From: Myxococcales bacterium
GTDB taxonomy: Bacteria > Myxococcota_A > Bradymonadia > UBA7976 > UBA1532
DNA length: 42,380 nucleotides
NCBI GenBank assembly: GCA_020633555.1
Contig: JACKDL010000042.1
Span: 1-42,380 of the forward strand
Direction of reading: 5' to 3'
The notes under the pieces: generated by a model
Databases searched by the model: none
The model's input: the letters and a program-made list of their open reading frames with translations, nothing else
What the model was told of the DNA's origin: nothing
Shown here: one piece after another, positions 1 through 8,518 of the stretch
How positions within the stretch are numbered: the first letter of the stretch is position 1
Layout: each line of letters begins with the position of its first letter
Translations under genes and position numbers: made by a program

Positions 1-2
1 TG

Positions 3-1979
3 GTCCTGGCCAACCGCGCGTTGGGCGCCCTGCTGGGCAGCGAGCCGGCGGATCTCGTCGGCCTCGCCCTGGCCGACATGCCCCCCGTCGAGGCCCGGGT
101 GCGCGTGCTCGAGGGCTTCGCGAGGGCCACCCGGGGGCTCCACCCGGGGCCGGCCCGCGGCATGGTGCTGCGCCGACGCGACGACGGGCGGCCCGTGCGG
201 GTCGACATCCAGCACCGCCCGGTGGTGGTGGGCGGACGCCCCCTGATCCTGGGCCTCTTCGCCGAGGTCGATGAGCCGGCGGAGGCGGCGTCCGAGCCCT
301 TCGCGGCCCACCACGATCCGGTGACCGGCCTGCTGAACAGCGCCGGCTTCGAGCAGACTTGCGCCGCCCGACTGCACGCCGCCCCCGAGCGGCGCTTCAA
401 CCTGGTGCGCTTCGATCTGGACCGCTTCGACGAGCTGAGCCTGAGCGATCCGACGTTGGGGGGCGAGCTGCTGCGGCGCGTGGGCGAGCGGTTGCAGGGG
501 CTGTGCCCCACCTGCCCGGCGGCGCGGGTGGACGGCGACGAGTTCCTGATCCTCCAGCCCGCCGACGAGGCAGTCGATCCGCTGACGCAAGCGACCCGCC
601 TGCTGGACAGCGTGTTTGACGAGCCCATCGCCTTGTCGGGGAACCCCATCCCGCTGACCGCGGCCGCGGCGGTGACCCGCGTCGGCCTGCACGCCGGGCT
701 GGATCGAGCCACGCAACGCGCGCTGCGGGCGACGCTCGATGAGGCGCGCCTGGCCCACGGGCCGCGCATCGTGGCGGTGGGCGACGCCACCACCAGCGGG
801 GGCATGACGAACAAGGTGGCCACCATCGCCGGCGGCATCGTGCGGCGGGAGTTCGTGCTGCACTACCAACCCAAGGTCCGGCTGGATCGCGACCAGGTGG
901 TGGGTGTCGAGGCGCTGGTGCGCTGGCAGCATCCCGACCGCGGCCTGCTGCTCCCCGGCCAATTCCTGCCTGACATCGCCGGCACGCGCCTGATGCGGAC
1001 CCTGGGCGAGCAGCTCATCGAACAGACGCTGGATCAGATGGTGGCGTGGGCCCGCGCCGGCACGCCGCAGGCCGTTGCCATGAACGTGTCGGGGGATCAG
1101 CTCGCCGATCACGGCTTCGTCCGACGCCTGCAGGAGGGACTGCGCGGGCGCCCCGAGCTCGACCCCCGGGCGCTGCAGGTCGAGGTGCTGGAGAGCAGCG
1201 CGCTGGACCTGCGCGGCCCCGTGGTGGGACACCTGCACACGCTGGCGCAGATGGGGATCGGGCTGGCCATCGACGACTTCGGGACCGGCTACTCGTCCCT
1301 GGCGCTGCTCCAGTCACTGCCCGTGCGCACCGTGAAGATCGATCGCAGCTTCGTGTTGGCGCTCACCACCGACGTGCGGCAGGCCGTCATCGTGGACGGC
1401 GTGCTGGGGATGGCGCGCGGGCTCATGCGGCAGGTGGTGGCCGAGGGCGTCGAGACCGAGACCCACGGGGTGCGGCTGATCCAGCTCGGATGCACCACGG
1501 GGCAGGGCTTCGCCATCGCCCACGCCCTGCCCGCCGACGCCCTGGCCGCCTGGGCACGGGGCTGGCGGCGCCCCGCAGCCTGGCAGACCGCCCGGGCCGT
1601 GGCCCGATCGCGGCTGCGGCGGCTGGTGTTGGGCTGGGACCACGACATCTGGCGACGGGCGGTGCTGGAGCGCCTCAGCATGCCCCCCAGCGCCGGGCTG
1701 GGGGACGCCCTGCCGCCGAGCCTGTTCGCCGAGTGGCGGCCGACCTTCCGCCCCAGCCCCGAGTTGGACGCCCTGTGCGCCGAGCACACCCATCTGCGGG
1801 CTCAGGCGGACGCGCTGCTGGCGACCCGGCCTCACCCCGCCGAGCTGTCTCCCGAACTGCGCACCTTCCATGCCGCCGCGGCCCGCTTCGCGGCCCGCCT
1901 GGCGCAGACGCCGGCGCTGGTTGAGGTCGATGAACCGGGCGAGGCGGGCCCGAACCCCTGGGACACGCCCGCCCCCTGA
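3..1979 (+). CDS. PAS-GGDEF-EAL cyclic-di-GMP signalling protein (5' end outside window)
   Basis: The frame is open to the window edge. Its first residues (VLANRALGALLG...) already look like a PAS domain, so the true start lies upstream. Residues below count from the TTG at 21. The order is PAS-like (1-85), GGDEF (about 95-250), EAL (about 265-515) and a C-terminal helical region (515-652). The GGDEF signature reads DGDEF (171-175), so the first Gly is lost and cyclase activity is doubtful. The EAL domain keeps its catalytic set: E297 in EAL, N355, E391, D418-D419 in DDFGTG, K439 and E475. It is therefore probably a cyclic-di-GMP phosphodiesterase, with the GGDEF part perhaps binding GTP. The C-terminal region resembles a CZB zinc-binding domain (DHDIW at 540-544, FAEW at 569-572, HTH at 589-591) but the usual Cys is Ser567. 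It converges on the U32 gene with a 5-base gap. The domain calls are firm; the CZB call is tentative. Confidence 0.93.
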   Translation, partial: VLANRALGALLGSEPADLVGLALADMPPVEARVRVLEGFARATRGLHPGPARGMVLRRRDDGRPVRVDIQHRPVVVGGRPLILGLFAEVDEPAEAASEPFAAHHDPVTGLLNSAGFEQTCAARLHAAPERRFNLVRFDLDRFDELSLSDPTLGGELLRRVGERLQGLCPTCPAARVDGDEFLILQPADEAVDPLTQATRLLDSVFDEPIALSGNPIPLTAAAAVTRVGLHAGLDRATQRALRATLDEARLAHGPRIVAVGDATTSGGMTNKVATIAGGIVRREFVLHYQPKVRLDRDQVVGVEALVRWQHPDRGLLLPGQFLPDIAGTRLMRTLGEQLIEQTLDQMVAWARAGTPQAVAMNVSGDQLADHGFVRRLQEGLRGRPELDPRALQVEVLESSALDLRGPVVGHLHTLAQMGIGLAIDDFGTGYSSLALLQSLPVRTVKIDRSFVLALTTDVRQAVIVDGVLGMARGLMRQVVAEGVETETHGVRLIQLGCTTGQGFAIAHALPADALAAWARGWRRPAAWQTARAVARSRLRRLVLGWDHDIWRRAVLERLSMPPSAGLGDALPPSLFAEWRPTFRPSPELDALCAEHTHLRAQADALLATRPHPAELSPELRTFHAAAARFAARLAQTPALVEVDEPGEAGPNPWDTPAP

Positions 1980-1984
1980 CCGGC

Positions 1985-4609
1985 TCAGCCCCGGCCGGCC
2001 TCGCGCAGCACCTGCATGGTGCCCCGGGTCACCCCGAACTGCTCGTGGACCTTCAGCCGGGCCACAAGCCCGGCGGCGTCCAGATCACCCGCCAGCAAGG
2101 CCCGGTAGCCGGTCAGCACCCGCAGGGCCTCTTGGGTGGACTCGCGCACGAACTCCAGGCGGAAGCGGCGCACGCCCGCGTCGAGCAGGCGCGGCATGAG
2201 GCTCGCGGCGCTCTGGGCGGCCGCGTTGTAGACCGTGTTGCGGCAGGCGGGATCCACCACCACCGGGTGCTCGTGCCCCTTCACGTCCCGCAGGCGCAGG
2301 TCGTGGCGCTCGCAGGGCTGGCCGCACGACTTGATGTCGCGGCCGTCGCTCAGCAGGTGGGCGTAGACGCAATGCTCGGTATGGAAAGTGGGCACATGGT
2401 GGTGCACGGCCACGGTGACCCGGGCCGGATCCACGTGGGCCAGCAGCTCGAAGAGCTGGGCGCTGTCCAGGTCGTGGGCCACCGTCCAGGTGTCGAGCCC
2501 CAGGCCCAGCAGGTGGCTGGCGGTGAGGCTGTTGGTGACGTTGAGCGAGAAGTCCCCGTGCAGCGCGGGACGGCGCTCTTCGGGGTGCTCCAGGAAGTGC
2601 ATCAAGGCGCCCCAGTGCCGGACCAGCACGCCGTCGGGGGCCAGGTTGCCGATGCGTCGGTCGAAGCCCTCTTCGCCGGGCTTCTGCACCCGCGGGGTGG
2701 CCACATGGACCGTCAGCCCGGCCGCCCGGGCCCGCTCGACGGCCCGGGCCAGGCCGGCGCGCTCCATCCAGTCCAGCTCCACCTCGGCGAACCCCGCGGT
2801 CAGCACGGCCTCCAGGTGGGCCTCGGTGCGGCACAGGGGGATCAGGGTGGGCGCCGTGGCCTCGCGCGGGGCCGCCACGGGCGCGCGGAGCCGCGGCACC
2901 GCGGGCGCGGGATCCAGCGTCCGCGCAGGCCCGCGCTCCACCTGGGGCAGCAGCGCCCCGAGCACCTCCCGGCGCAGGGCCTTCAGGGCCGACACAGGCA
3001 GATGCAGCCCCGGCGACAGGCCGCGGGTGTCCAGGTCCAGCAGGTCGAAGGGGGTGTTGCCCACCGCCCCCAGCTTGCTGCGCAGCAAGGCCTCGGTCAG
3101 GCCGCCCTGGGCCGCCGGCTCCAGCGGCATGGGGCTGGCGGCGCGGGCCGCGAAGCCTGCGGCGCGGGCCTCGACCTGCAGGGGCTGCCCGGCGGATCCG
3201 GCCACCACCAGCCGCAGCGGGACCCGGCCCGAGACTTCGGCCTCCAGCAGCTTGCGGGCCCGGCGCTCCACCGCCGGATCGCCCGTCAGCCACACGCGAT
3301 CGCCCACCCGCACCCGGTCCATCCGGGGGCCCGGCCGCCCGAAGCCCAGGCGCCAGCGGCCTCGGCCCAGATCCTCGACGGCGAAGATGGGGCCGCCGGG
3401 CTCCTCGCCCTGCGGGTTGCCCTGGTCGAAGACCACGCCCATGCCGGCGCGGGGGGTGGCCGGCGCGATGCCGGCGCCCGTGTTGTCGCGGGTGGATCCG
3501 CCCAGCACGGGCAGCGCCACGCTGCGGGCCGCCACGGGGGCGGTGCGCTCGGTCCCCAGGGCCAGGCCGCCGCTGCGGGGTCGCCCGTTGGGGTGCGGGG
3601 CCACCTCGACCCGGTCGCCGTCGACGGCGGTCACCTGCCCCAACAGCAGGCCGCGGTGCTTCGGGAAGCGCCCCTCCACCAGATGCTGGTGGTCGGCGCC
3701 GCCCAGGAAGCCGTCGCCGAAGCCGCGGGAGTACACCACCGCCATCTCGGCCAGGTCGTGGGCCACCTGGGCCTCGTCGGCAGGTTGGGGCCCGCCCTCG
3801 CGCACCACCGCGTCGATCCAGCGGCGCCAGGCCTCGACGGCGCTGATGACATAGGCGGGGCCCTTGTAGCGGCCCTCGATCTTCAGGGTGTGCACCCCCA
3901 GCTCGGCCAGATCGGGCGCGGCGCGGAAGGCCGCCAGGTCCTGGGGGCTGAGCAGGTACTTCACCTCGCCCAGCGGCACGGTCTGGCCGTCGAGCACCAG
4001 GTCGTAGGGCAGCCGGCAGCTCTGCGCGCACTGGCCGCGGTTGGCCGAGCGGCCGCCCCAGGCCTCGCTCGTGAGGCACTGGCCGCTCCACGACATGCAC
4101 AGCGCGCCGTGCACGAACACCTCGAGCTCGGCCTCGGTGCCCGCCCGCAGCCGGCGGATCTCCTTCACGCTCAGCTCGCGGGGCAGCACGATGCGGGTGC
4201 AGCCCAGCCCCTGCGCGAAGCGGATGCCCTCGGGGCTGCTCACGGTCATCTGGGTGCTGGCGTGCAGCTCCAGCGCGGGGCACACCGCCTGGGCGATGAG
4301 GGCCACCGCCGGATCCTGCACGATGAGCGCGTCGGCGCCGCTGGCGGCCAGGTCGCGGATCACGGCCTCGACGGCGGCCAGCTCACTCTCGAACACCAGG
4401 GTGTTGACGGTGACGTAGGCCCGGGCGCCCGCGCGGTGCACCTCGGCCACCACCTCGGGCAGGTCCACCCGGCGGATGCTCTCGGCCTTGGCGCGGGCGT
4501 TGAAGCCGTCGGCCAGGCCGAAGTACACGGCGTCGGCGCCGGCGGCCAGGGCGGCCCTCAGGCTGGTGCGATCCCCGGCGGGGGCGAGGATCTCGGGGCG
4601 GAAGCTCAC
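1985..4609 (-). CDS. Peptidase U32 family protein (RlhA/YdcP-like)
   Basis: This 874-residue protein opens with the U32 pattern EILAPAGD...AGADAVYFG and carries the family signature FVHGALCMSWSGQC plus RSANRGQCAQSCRLPY, then LKIEGRYKG. The Cys residues in these motifs are the ones associated with an iron-sulfur cluster in family members. U32 proteins studied in E. coli (RlhA, TrhP) hydroxylate rRNA or tRNA bases rather than cut collagen, so an RNA-hydroxylation role is the better guess. At 874 residues it matches the long form, with a second barrel-like half after about residue 600 that ends in a Cys-containing segment (HCVYAHLL...CGQPC). The start is GTG, whose TG forms part of the upstream gene's TGA (4606-4609), so it is translationally coupled to the deacetylase gene. 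The family is secure; the substrate is unknown. Confidence 0.9.
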   Translation of the reverse strand: MSFRPEILAPAGDRTSLRAALAAGADAVYFGLADGFNARAKAESIRRVDLPEVVAEVHRAGARAYVTVNTLVFESELAAVEAVIRDLAASGADALIVQDPAVALIAQAVCPALELHASTQMTVSSPEGIRFAQGLGCTRIVLPRELSVKEIRRLRAGTEAELEVFVHGALCMSWSGQCLTSEAWGGRSANRGQCAQSCRLPYDLVLDGQTVPLGEVKYLLSPQDLAAFRAAPDLAELGVHTLKIEGRYKGPAYVISAVEAWRRWIDAVVREGGPQPADEAQVAHDLAEMAVVYSRGFGDGFLGGADHQHLVEGRFPKHRGLLLGQVTAVDGDRVEVAPHPNGRPRSGGLALGTERTAPVAARSVALPVLGGSTRDNTGAGIAPATPRAGMGVVFDQGNPQGEEPGGPIFAVEDLGRGRWRLGFGRPGPRMDRVRVGDRVWLTGDPAVERRARKLLEAEVSGRVPLRLVVAGSAGQPLQVEARAAGFAARAASPMPLEPAAQGGLTEALLRSKLGAVGNTPFDLLDLDTRGLSPGLHLPVSALKALRREVLGALLPQVERGPARTLDPAPAVPRLRAPVAAPREATAPTLIPLCRTEAHLEAVLTAGFAEVELDWMERAGLARAVERARAAGLTVHVATPRVQKPGEEGFDRRIGNLAPDGVLVRHWGALMHFLEHPEERRPALHGDFSLNVTNSLTASHLLGLGLDTWTVAHDLDSAQLFELLAHVDPARVTVAVHHHVPTFHTEHCVYAHLLSDGRDIKSCGQPCERHDLRLRDVKGHEHPVVVDPACRNTVYNAAAQSAASLMPRLLDAGVRRFRLEFVRESTQEALRVLTGYRALLAGDLDAAGLVARLKVHEQFGVTRGTMQVLREAGRG

Positions 4610-5793
4610 TCCTCGGGCTGCTCGATCGCCGGCACGCAGGCCCGCCGGGTGCGGGCCGCGGCGCCCGAGTCGCCGATGAAGCGATCCGCGTCGCGGTCCA
4701 CGGTGCCGGGCACGTCAGCGCAGTCGCCGTTGGCCTCGTCGGCCTGGGGCACGCACACGCCACCGGGGCCGTCGGGCAGCAGGTTCAGCTCATCCGCCAC
4801 GCAGAAGGTGTAGGGCTCGCCCGACTTGTCGGGGCAGTAGCCGGCGCACTCCAGCGTGCAGAAGCCGTTGGGGTGGCAGAAGCCCACCCGGGTGTCCGCC
4901 GCGAAGGCGCAGTCGGCGTCGGCCTCGCAGGCGTGGCCGATGAACGGCGTGGCCGGGGGCTCGACGCCGTGCAGCAGCGGCAGCACGGCCTGGTCGTTCA
5001 GGCCCGCAAAGGTGTAGCCCGCGTCCTGGAGCTGCTGCAGCAGCTCGGGCAGGGCGTCGGCGGTGCTGCGGTGGATGTCGTGGAACAGCAGGATGCCGCC
5101 GTTGCTGCGGCGGAGCTGGCTCATGACGAAGCCGGCCATGTCGCCGCGGAAGCTGTCGGGCACGTGCTGGAAGGTGCGCTCGGGGCAGTAGCCGCCGCCG
5201 GCGGCGAAACACCAGTCGGCGCTGTCGATGTGCCAGCCCGTGATGATCATGCCGGCGTCGCGCACGGCCTGAGCGGTCTGGCAGCTCGAGGAGCCATAGG
5301 GGAACCGATAGTAGAGCGGCTGCGCGCCGGCCCCCCGGATGATGGCGTTGGTGTCGCCCGTCTCGCGCTCCACGCTCTCGATGGGCAGCCGCTTCTGGTC
5401 CGAGTGGCTCCAGGAGTGGTTGGCCAGGATGAAGCGCTCGTCCTGCACGATGTCTTCGAGGATGGCCTGGGCCGCCTCGCCGCGCCCGTTGCTGCCCTTG
5501 ATGAAGAAGGTGGCGGGCGCGTTGAACGCCCGCAGGGTCGCGATGACGTCGGGGGTGGTGTTGGGGTTCGGGCCGTCGTCGAAGGTGAGGATCACCTTGC
5601 CGCCGAAGTCGCCCTGATCGGGCACCCGCACGCCGCTGCAGCCGGTGCCGTCCATCTTGGCGTCGTCCTTCTCGACGAAGGCCTGCTCCATGCCGCGGGT
5701 CCAGTCCTCGCCGGTGTGCGCGGCCTCGTCGTGGGCCTCGTCGCAGGCGAGCAGGAATGCGGGCAGGGCGGCGGCGATGAGCAGGCGGCGCAT
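4606..5793 (-). CDS. Secreted CE4 polysaccharide deacetylase lipoprotein with Cys-rich tail
   Basis: 395 residues. The signal peptide ends in a lipobox (FLLAC, Cys17), so the protein should be membrane-anchored. All five CE4 motifs are visible: TFDDGP (70-75, Asp72-Asp73), NHSWSH (His126 and His130 as metal ligands), RFPYG (163-167), DSADW and LLFHDIH (His238). CE4 enzymes remove N- or O-acetyl groups from chitin, peptidoglycan or exopolysaccharides; the substrate here cannot be told. After about residue 275 there is a Cys-rich tail (CEADADC, CHPNGFC, CAGYC) of a type common in secreted proteins of Myxococcota-like bacteria, probably disulfide-bonded. The ATG is preceded by a GGGGGA ribosome-binding stretch. 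It is the first gene of a two-gene operon with the U32 gene. Confidence 0.92.
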   Translation of the reverse strand: MRRLLIAAALPAFLLACDEAHDEAAHTGEDWTRGMEQAFVEKDDAKMDGTGCSGVRVPDQGDFGGKVILTFDDGPNPNTTPDVIATLRAFNAPATFFIKGSNGRGEAAQAILEDIVQDERFILANHSWSHSDQKRLPIESVERETGDTNAIIRGAGAQPLYYRFPYGSSSCQTAQAVRDAGMIITGWHIDSADWCFAAGGGYCPERTFQHVPDSFRGDMAGFVMSQLRRSNGGILLFHDIHRSTADALPELLQQLQDAGYTFAGLNDQAVLPLLHGVEPPATPFIGHACEADADCAFAADTRVGFCHPNGFCTLECAGYCPDKSGEPYTFCVADELNLLPDGPGGVCVPQADEANGDCADVPGTVDRDADRFIGDSGAAARTRRACVPAIEQPEE

Positions 5794-6031
5794 GGACTAT
5801 CCCCCAAGGGTCGATGCCGGCGCAGGGAAGCAAGGGCCGGGCCAGCGGTCAAGGCCCACGGGTGAAGGGCCTGCGGCGCCAACGGCGCGCCCCCAAGTGG
5901 CCACTGCCGTTGCCAGGCCCATGACGGAACCATGACCGACCCACGACGGCGGCCTGACCCGGCGGCGCGGCCGCCCGCCTACCCTGGCGGCGTGACCTGA
6001 GAGGCGTCTCGCCCAGAGGAAGGAGCCCCCC
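5794..6031. promoter_or_regulatory. Divergent intergenic region between deacetylase and DUF4349 genes
   Basis: These 238 bases must hold promoters for both directions. On the plus side a TACCCT (about 5979-5984) could be a -10, and AGGAAGGAG just before 6032 is a strong ribosome-binding site. Two near-copies of CATGACSGA lie around 5929-5943. No clear -35 or operator could be assigned. Confidence 0.3.
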
Positions 6032-6679
6032 ATGACCCGCATGACCACGCTGCTGCTCATCGCCCTGGCCTGGCCGCTCACCGCGTGTGGCGGCGCCAGC
6101 ATGCCCCACCACGTGCGCACCACCATCCCCGCCCAGGCCGACGCCGACGGCCGCTTGCTGGCCCGCACCGCCCGCCTGGACCTCGAGGTGGACGATGAGG
6201 ACGACTTCGGCCAGGCGCTGGACGACCTGGAGGCCCTGGCGAAGCGTCTGAAGGGCCACGTGGTGTCCCGCAGCCAGGATCGCATGGTGTTCAAGGTGCC
6301 GGCGGCCACCCTGGACGAGGCGCTGAAGGCCGTGCAGGGCATGGGCGAGATCACCGAGAGCTGGGTGGGCGCGGTGGACGTCACCGCCGAGCACACTGAT
6401 CTGGGGGTGCGCATCGCCAACCTGGAGAAGCTGCAGGGTCGCCTGCGGCAGCTCGTGGATCAGGCCACTGACGTGAAGACGATCCTGGAGGTGGAGAAGG
6501 AGCTGGGCCGGGTGACCACCGAGCTCGAGCGGCTGCAGGCACAGCTCCGGCTGCTGAGCGGCCGCGTGGCCCTGGCCGAAGTCACGGTGGCGCTGGAGGA
6601 AGAGGTGAGCCCGGGGCCCATCGGCTGGGTGGGCTATGGGCTGTACCACGGGGTGAAGTGGCTGTTCGTCTGGGACTGA
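6032..6679 (+). CDS. DUF4349 family lipoprotein
   Basis: 215 residues with a lipoprotein signal (WPLTACGG, Cys19). The body matches DUF4349 proteins: a first strand-rich part (LLARTARLDLEVDDEDDF...VFKVPAATLDEAL), the conserved segment DVTAEHTDLGVRIANLEKLQGRL, then a long coiled-coil helix (about 140-195: residues such as EVEKELGRVTTELERLQAQL), and a hydrophobic C-terminus (GWVGYGLYHGVKWLFVW). The family has no established biochemical role; its members are anchored envelope proteins. Start chosen at the ATG with an AGGAAGGAG ribosome-binding site. It heads a run of envelope genes on this strand. Confidence 0.85.
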   Translation: MTRMTTLLLIALAWPLTACGGASMPHHVRTTIPAQADADGRLLARTARLDLEVDDEDDFGQALDDLEALAKRLKGHVVSRSQDRMVFKVPAATLDEALKAVQGMGEITESWVGAVDVTAEHTDLGVRIANLEKLQGRLRQLVDQATDVKTILEVEKELGRVTTELERLQAQLRLLSGRVALAEVTVALEEEVSPGPIGWVGYGLYHGVKWLFVWD

Positions 6680-6746
6680 GCCCTTGCAGAGACCCGGCCA
6701 GGGACGCGATCCTCCGCGGCCTGGGATGTCTCACGGGAGACCGGGC

Positions 6747-7562
6747 ATGGAACGCATTCTGTTGCCGCTGCTGGCCTTGAGCCTGCTGGCCGGCGCCGCG
6801 CACGCCCAGAGCGTGCTGTACCGCTACGAGATGCACGACGCGACGTTCCACAGCGGGATGAACCCGCCGGGCGGCGCCGCGGCGGGCTTCAAGGTCCACC
6901 GGGTGGGTATCTACGACGAGAGCGGGATCGTGGCCGCCGGGCTGGCGAGCGCGTTGGGCGCGCGGCGGGTCGGCTCGCGCACCGAGGCCGACGGCAAGAC
7001 CTACAGCACCTGGCTGTACCAGGCGCACCCCGTGGTGCCCGGCATCCGCGCGGGGCTGGAGGTGGCCTTCGAGGGGCCGACCACCATCGACGTCGACGGC
7101 GACGGCCTGGGCGTCGAGGAAGTGGACGACTTCAGCTACTTCGAGCTGCGGCTGGCAGTGGGGGGCACGAGCCTGCTCAGCGACTGGCTGTACATGACGC
7201 TGGAGCCCATCGACTTTCTCATGCGCAGCGTGGAGGGCGTAGCCGGCAACGGCCGGCTGCTGAACGACCAGTACGCCTGGTACGTGGGCGGCGAGCTGGG
7301 GGTGCTGCTGCCGCTGGGCCGGGTGGGCGCCTACGCCCGCTACGACCTCATCCGCGGCCTGTTCAAGCTCATCGACATGGGGGCCGGCGACGCCCCCGAC
7401 CACACCTGGGACGTGGGGCTGGCCGCCGCCGTGGGCAAGGAGCGCCTGCGCCTGGAGGCCCGCTGGGGGCTGTACCAGTGGAGCCATGACGACTTCGTCC
7501 GGGGGGGGCTGAACCGGGTGGAGGGCAGCCTGCTGACCATGGGCTTGAACGCCGGGTTCTGA
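6747..7562 (+). CDS. Secreted outer-membrane beta-barrel-like protein
   Basis: 271 residues starting MERILLPLLALSLLAGAAHAQ, a clean Sec signal peptide with an AHA-Q cleavage site. The ATG follows GGGAGA by a normal spacing. An in-frame upstream start (6684) would put hydrophilic residues before the signal and is rejected. The mature part alternates polar and hydrophobic residues, is rich in Gly, Tyr and Trp, and ends in a terminal Phe (GLNAGF), as outer-membrane barrels recognised by BamA do. No named family is recognised. It follows the DUF4349 gene by 67 bases in the same direction. Confidence 0.75.
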   Translation: MERILLPLLALSLLAGAAHAQSVLYRYEMHDATFHSGMNPPGGAAAGFKVHRVGIYDESGIVAAGLASALGARRVGSRTEADGKTYSTWLYQAHPVVPGIRAGLEVAFEGPTTIDVDGDGLGVEEVDDFSYFELRLAVGGTSLLSDWLYMTLEPIDFLMRSVEGVAGNGRLLNDQYAWYVGGELGVLLPLGRVGAYARYDLIRGLFKLIDMGAGDAPDHTWDVGLAAAVGKERLRLEARWGLYQWSHDDFVRGGLNRVEGSLLTMGLNAGF

Positions 7563-7611
7563 CGGCCGCCGGGGCCGTGCCTCCGGGGGCGCGCGCTGCG
7601 CTCCCCCGTGC
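7562..7611 (+). terminator. Tandem GC hairpins after the barrel-like gene
   Basis: ACGGCC (7562-7567) pairs with GGCCGT (7573-7578) across a 5-base loop right at the stop codon. A second stem follows (GGGGG and CGC against GCG and CCCCC, about 7584-7607). There is no T-run, so intrinsic termination is uncertain; it may only attenuate. Confidence 0.3.
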
Positions 7612-7699
7612 CGCGCTCCCCACGGCCGCGCCGCGCCGTTGCCCCCCCGGCCGTGAGCAGGCACGCTGCGGCTGTGCCCCACCCCTACCGGAGGCTCCC

Positions 7700-8518
7700 A
7701 TGCCGCGCTGGCTGCTCACCGCCCTGGCCCTGCTGTCGGCCCTGACCGCGCTCACCGCCTGCGGCGCCAAGCCGCAGGAGACCACCCTGACCGCCGACGG
7801 CGACGGCGACGACGACGATAAGGGGCCCGCCGCCACCGTGCAGATGGTGGAGTACGAGGCCAAGACCAAGGCCCTGCTCGAGGCCACCACCAAGCTGGGG
7901 GAGCTGAAGACCGATCTGGCCGATCAGAGCCGGCGGCTCATGGCCGTGTGCGCCGATCACCCCGATCACCTGGCCTGCGCCCAGCACACCGCCGCCAGCC
8001 AGGCCCGCGAGGCCTTCTGCAACGAAGAGGACTTCGTAAAGCACGTGGACCAGGTGGTGGCGAGCTGCCACCAGGGCATGTGCAAGCAGCTCGACCAGGC
8101 CGAACAGATCTCGCGCAGCGAGTACATGCTGCTCACCCAGCGGCTGCCCCACAGCCTCGTGCGCTTTCAGGCGAACGAGACGAGCCTGGATCGGCGGGAT
8201 CGCGCGCAGCTCCAGAGCTTCATCGAGACCATCGGGGGTGAGAAGGGCTACGTGATCATCGTGGGCCGGGCCTCGAAGGACGGCGCCTGGAAGCACAACC
8301 TGAAGCTGGCGGTGCAGCGGGCCGAGGAGACCCGGCGCTACGTCACCGAGCAGCTCGGCGTGGATCCCAAGCGGGTCGGCTACATCACCTACGGCCACGA
8401 CAAGATGTACCTGACCCCCTTGGACGCCGAGCGCCTGGTGGGCCAGAAGATGACCATGAAGCAGGCCAACCGCTCGGCCCTGGTGTTCAGCTACCCGTGC
8501 TTCAAGGACGACCGGTGA
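7700..8518 (+). CDS. OmpA-family C-terminal domain lipoprotein
   Basis: 272 residues. The start is the ATG behind a GGAGG at 7690-7694; earlier in-frame starts lack a signal. The lipobox is ALTAC (Cys21). An acidic linker (DGDGDDDD) follows, then a helical part with Cys pairs (CADHPDHLAC, CNEED, CHQGMC), and a C-terminal OmpA-like domain from about residue 150: VRFQANETSLDRRDRAQLQSF, then VIIVGRASKDG and LAVQRAEETRRYVTEQLGV. This fold normally binds peptidoglycan and ties the outer membrane to the wall. The Asp/Arg pair usual in peptidoglycan-binding members is not obvious, so ligand binding is inferred. Its TGA overlaps the GTG of the next gene. Confidence 0.85.
   Translation: MPRWLLTALALLSALTALTACGAKPQETTLTADGDGDDDDKGPAATVQMVEYEAKTKALLEATTKLGELKTDLADQSRRLMAVCADHPDHLACAQHTAASQAREAFCNEEDFVKHVDQVVASCHQGMCKQLDQAEQISRSEYMLLTQRLPHSLVRFQANETSLDRRDRAQLQSFIETIGGEKGYVIIVGRASKDGAWKHNLKLAVQRAEETRRYVTEQLGVDPKRVGYITYGHDKMYLTPLDAERLVGQKMTMKQANRSALVFSYPCFKDDR

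Noticed and set aside
2045..4813. Very long plus-strand frame opposite the U32 gene
   Set aside because: It mirrors codon bias of the real gene: His/Gln/Gly-rich composition, no domain, and the minus-strand product has complete U32 signatures.
6684..6746. Upstream start for the barrel-like protein
   Set aside because: It would put a hydrophilic stretch ahead of a clean signal peptide, and the ATG at 6747 has a good ribosome-binding site.
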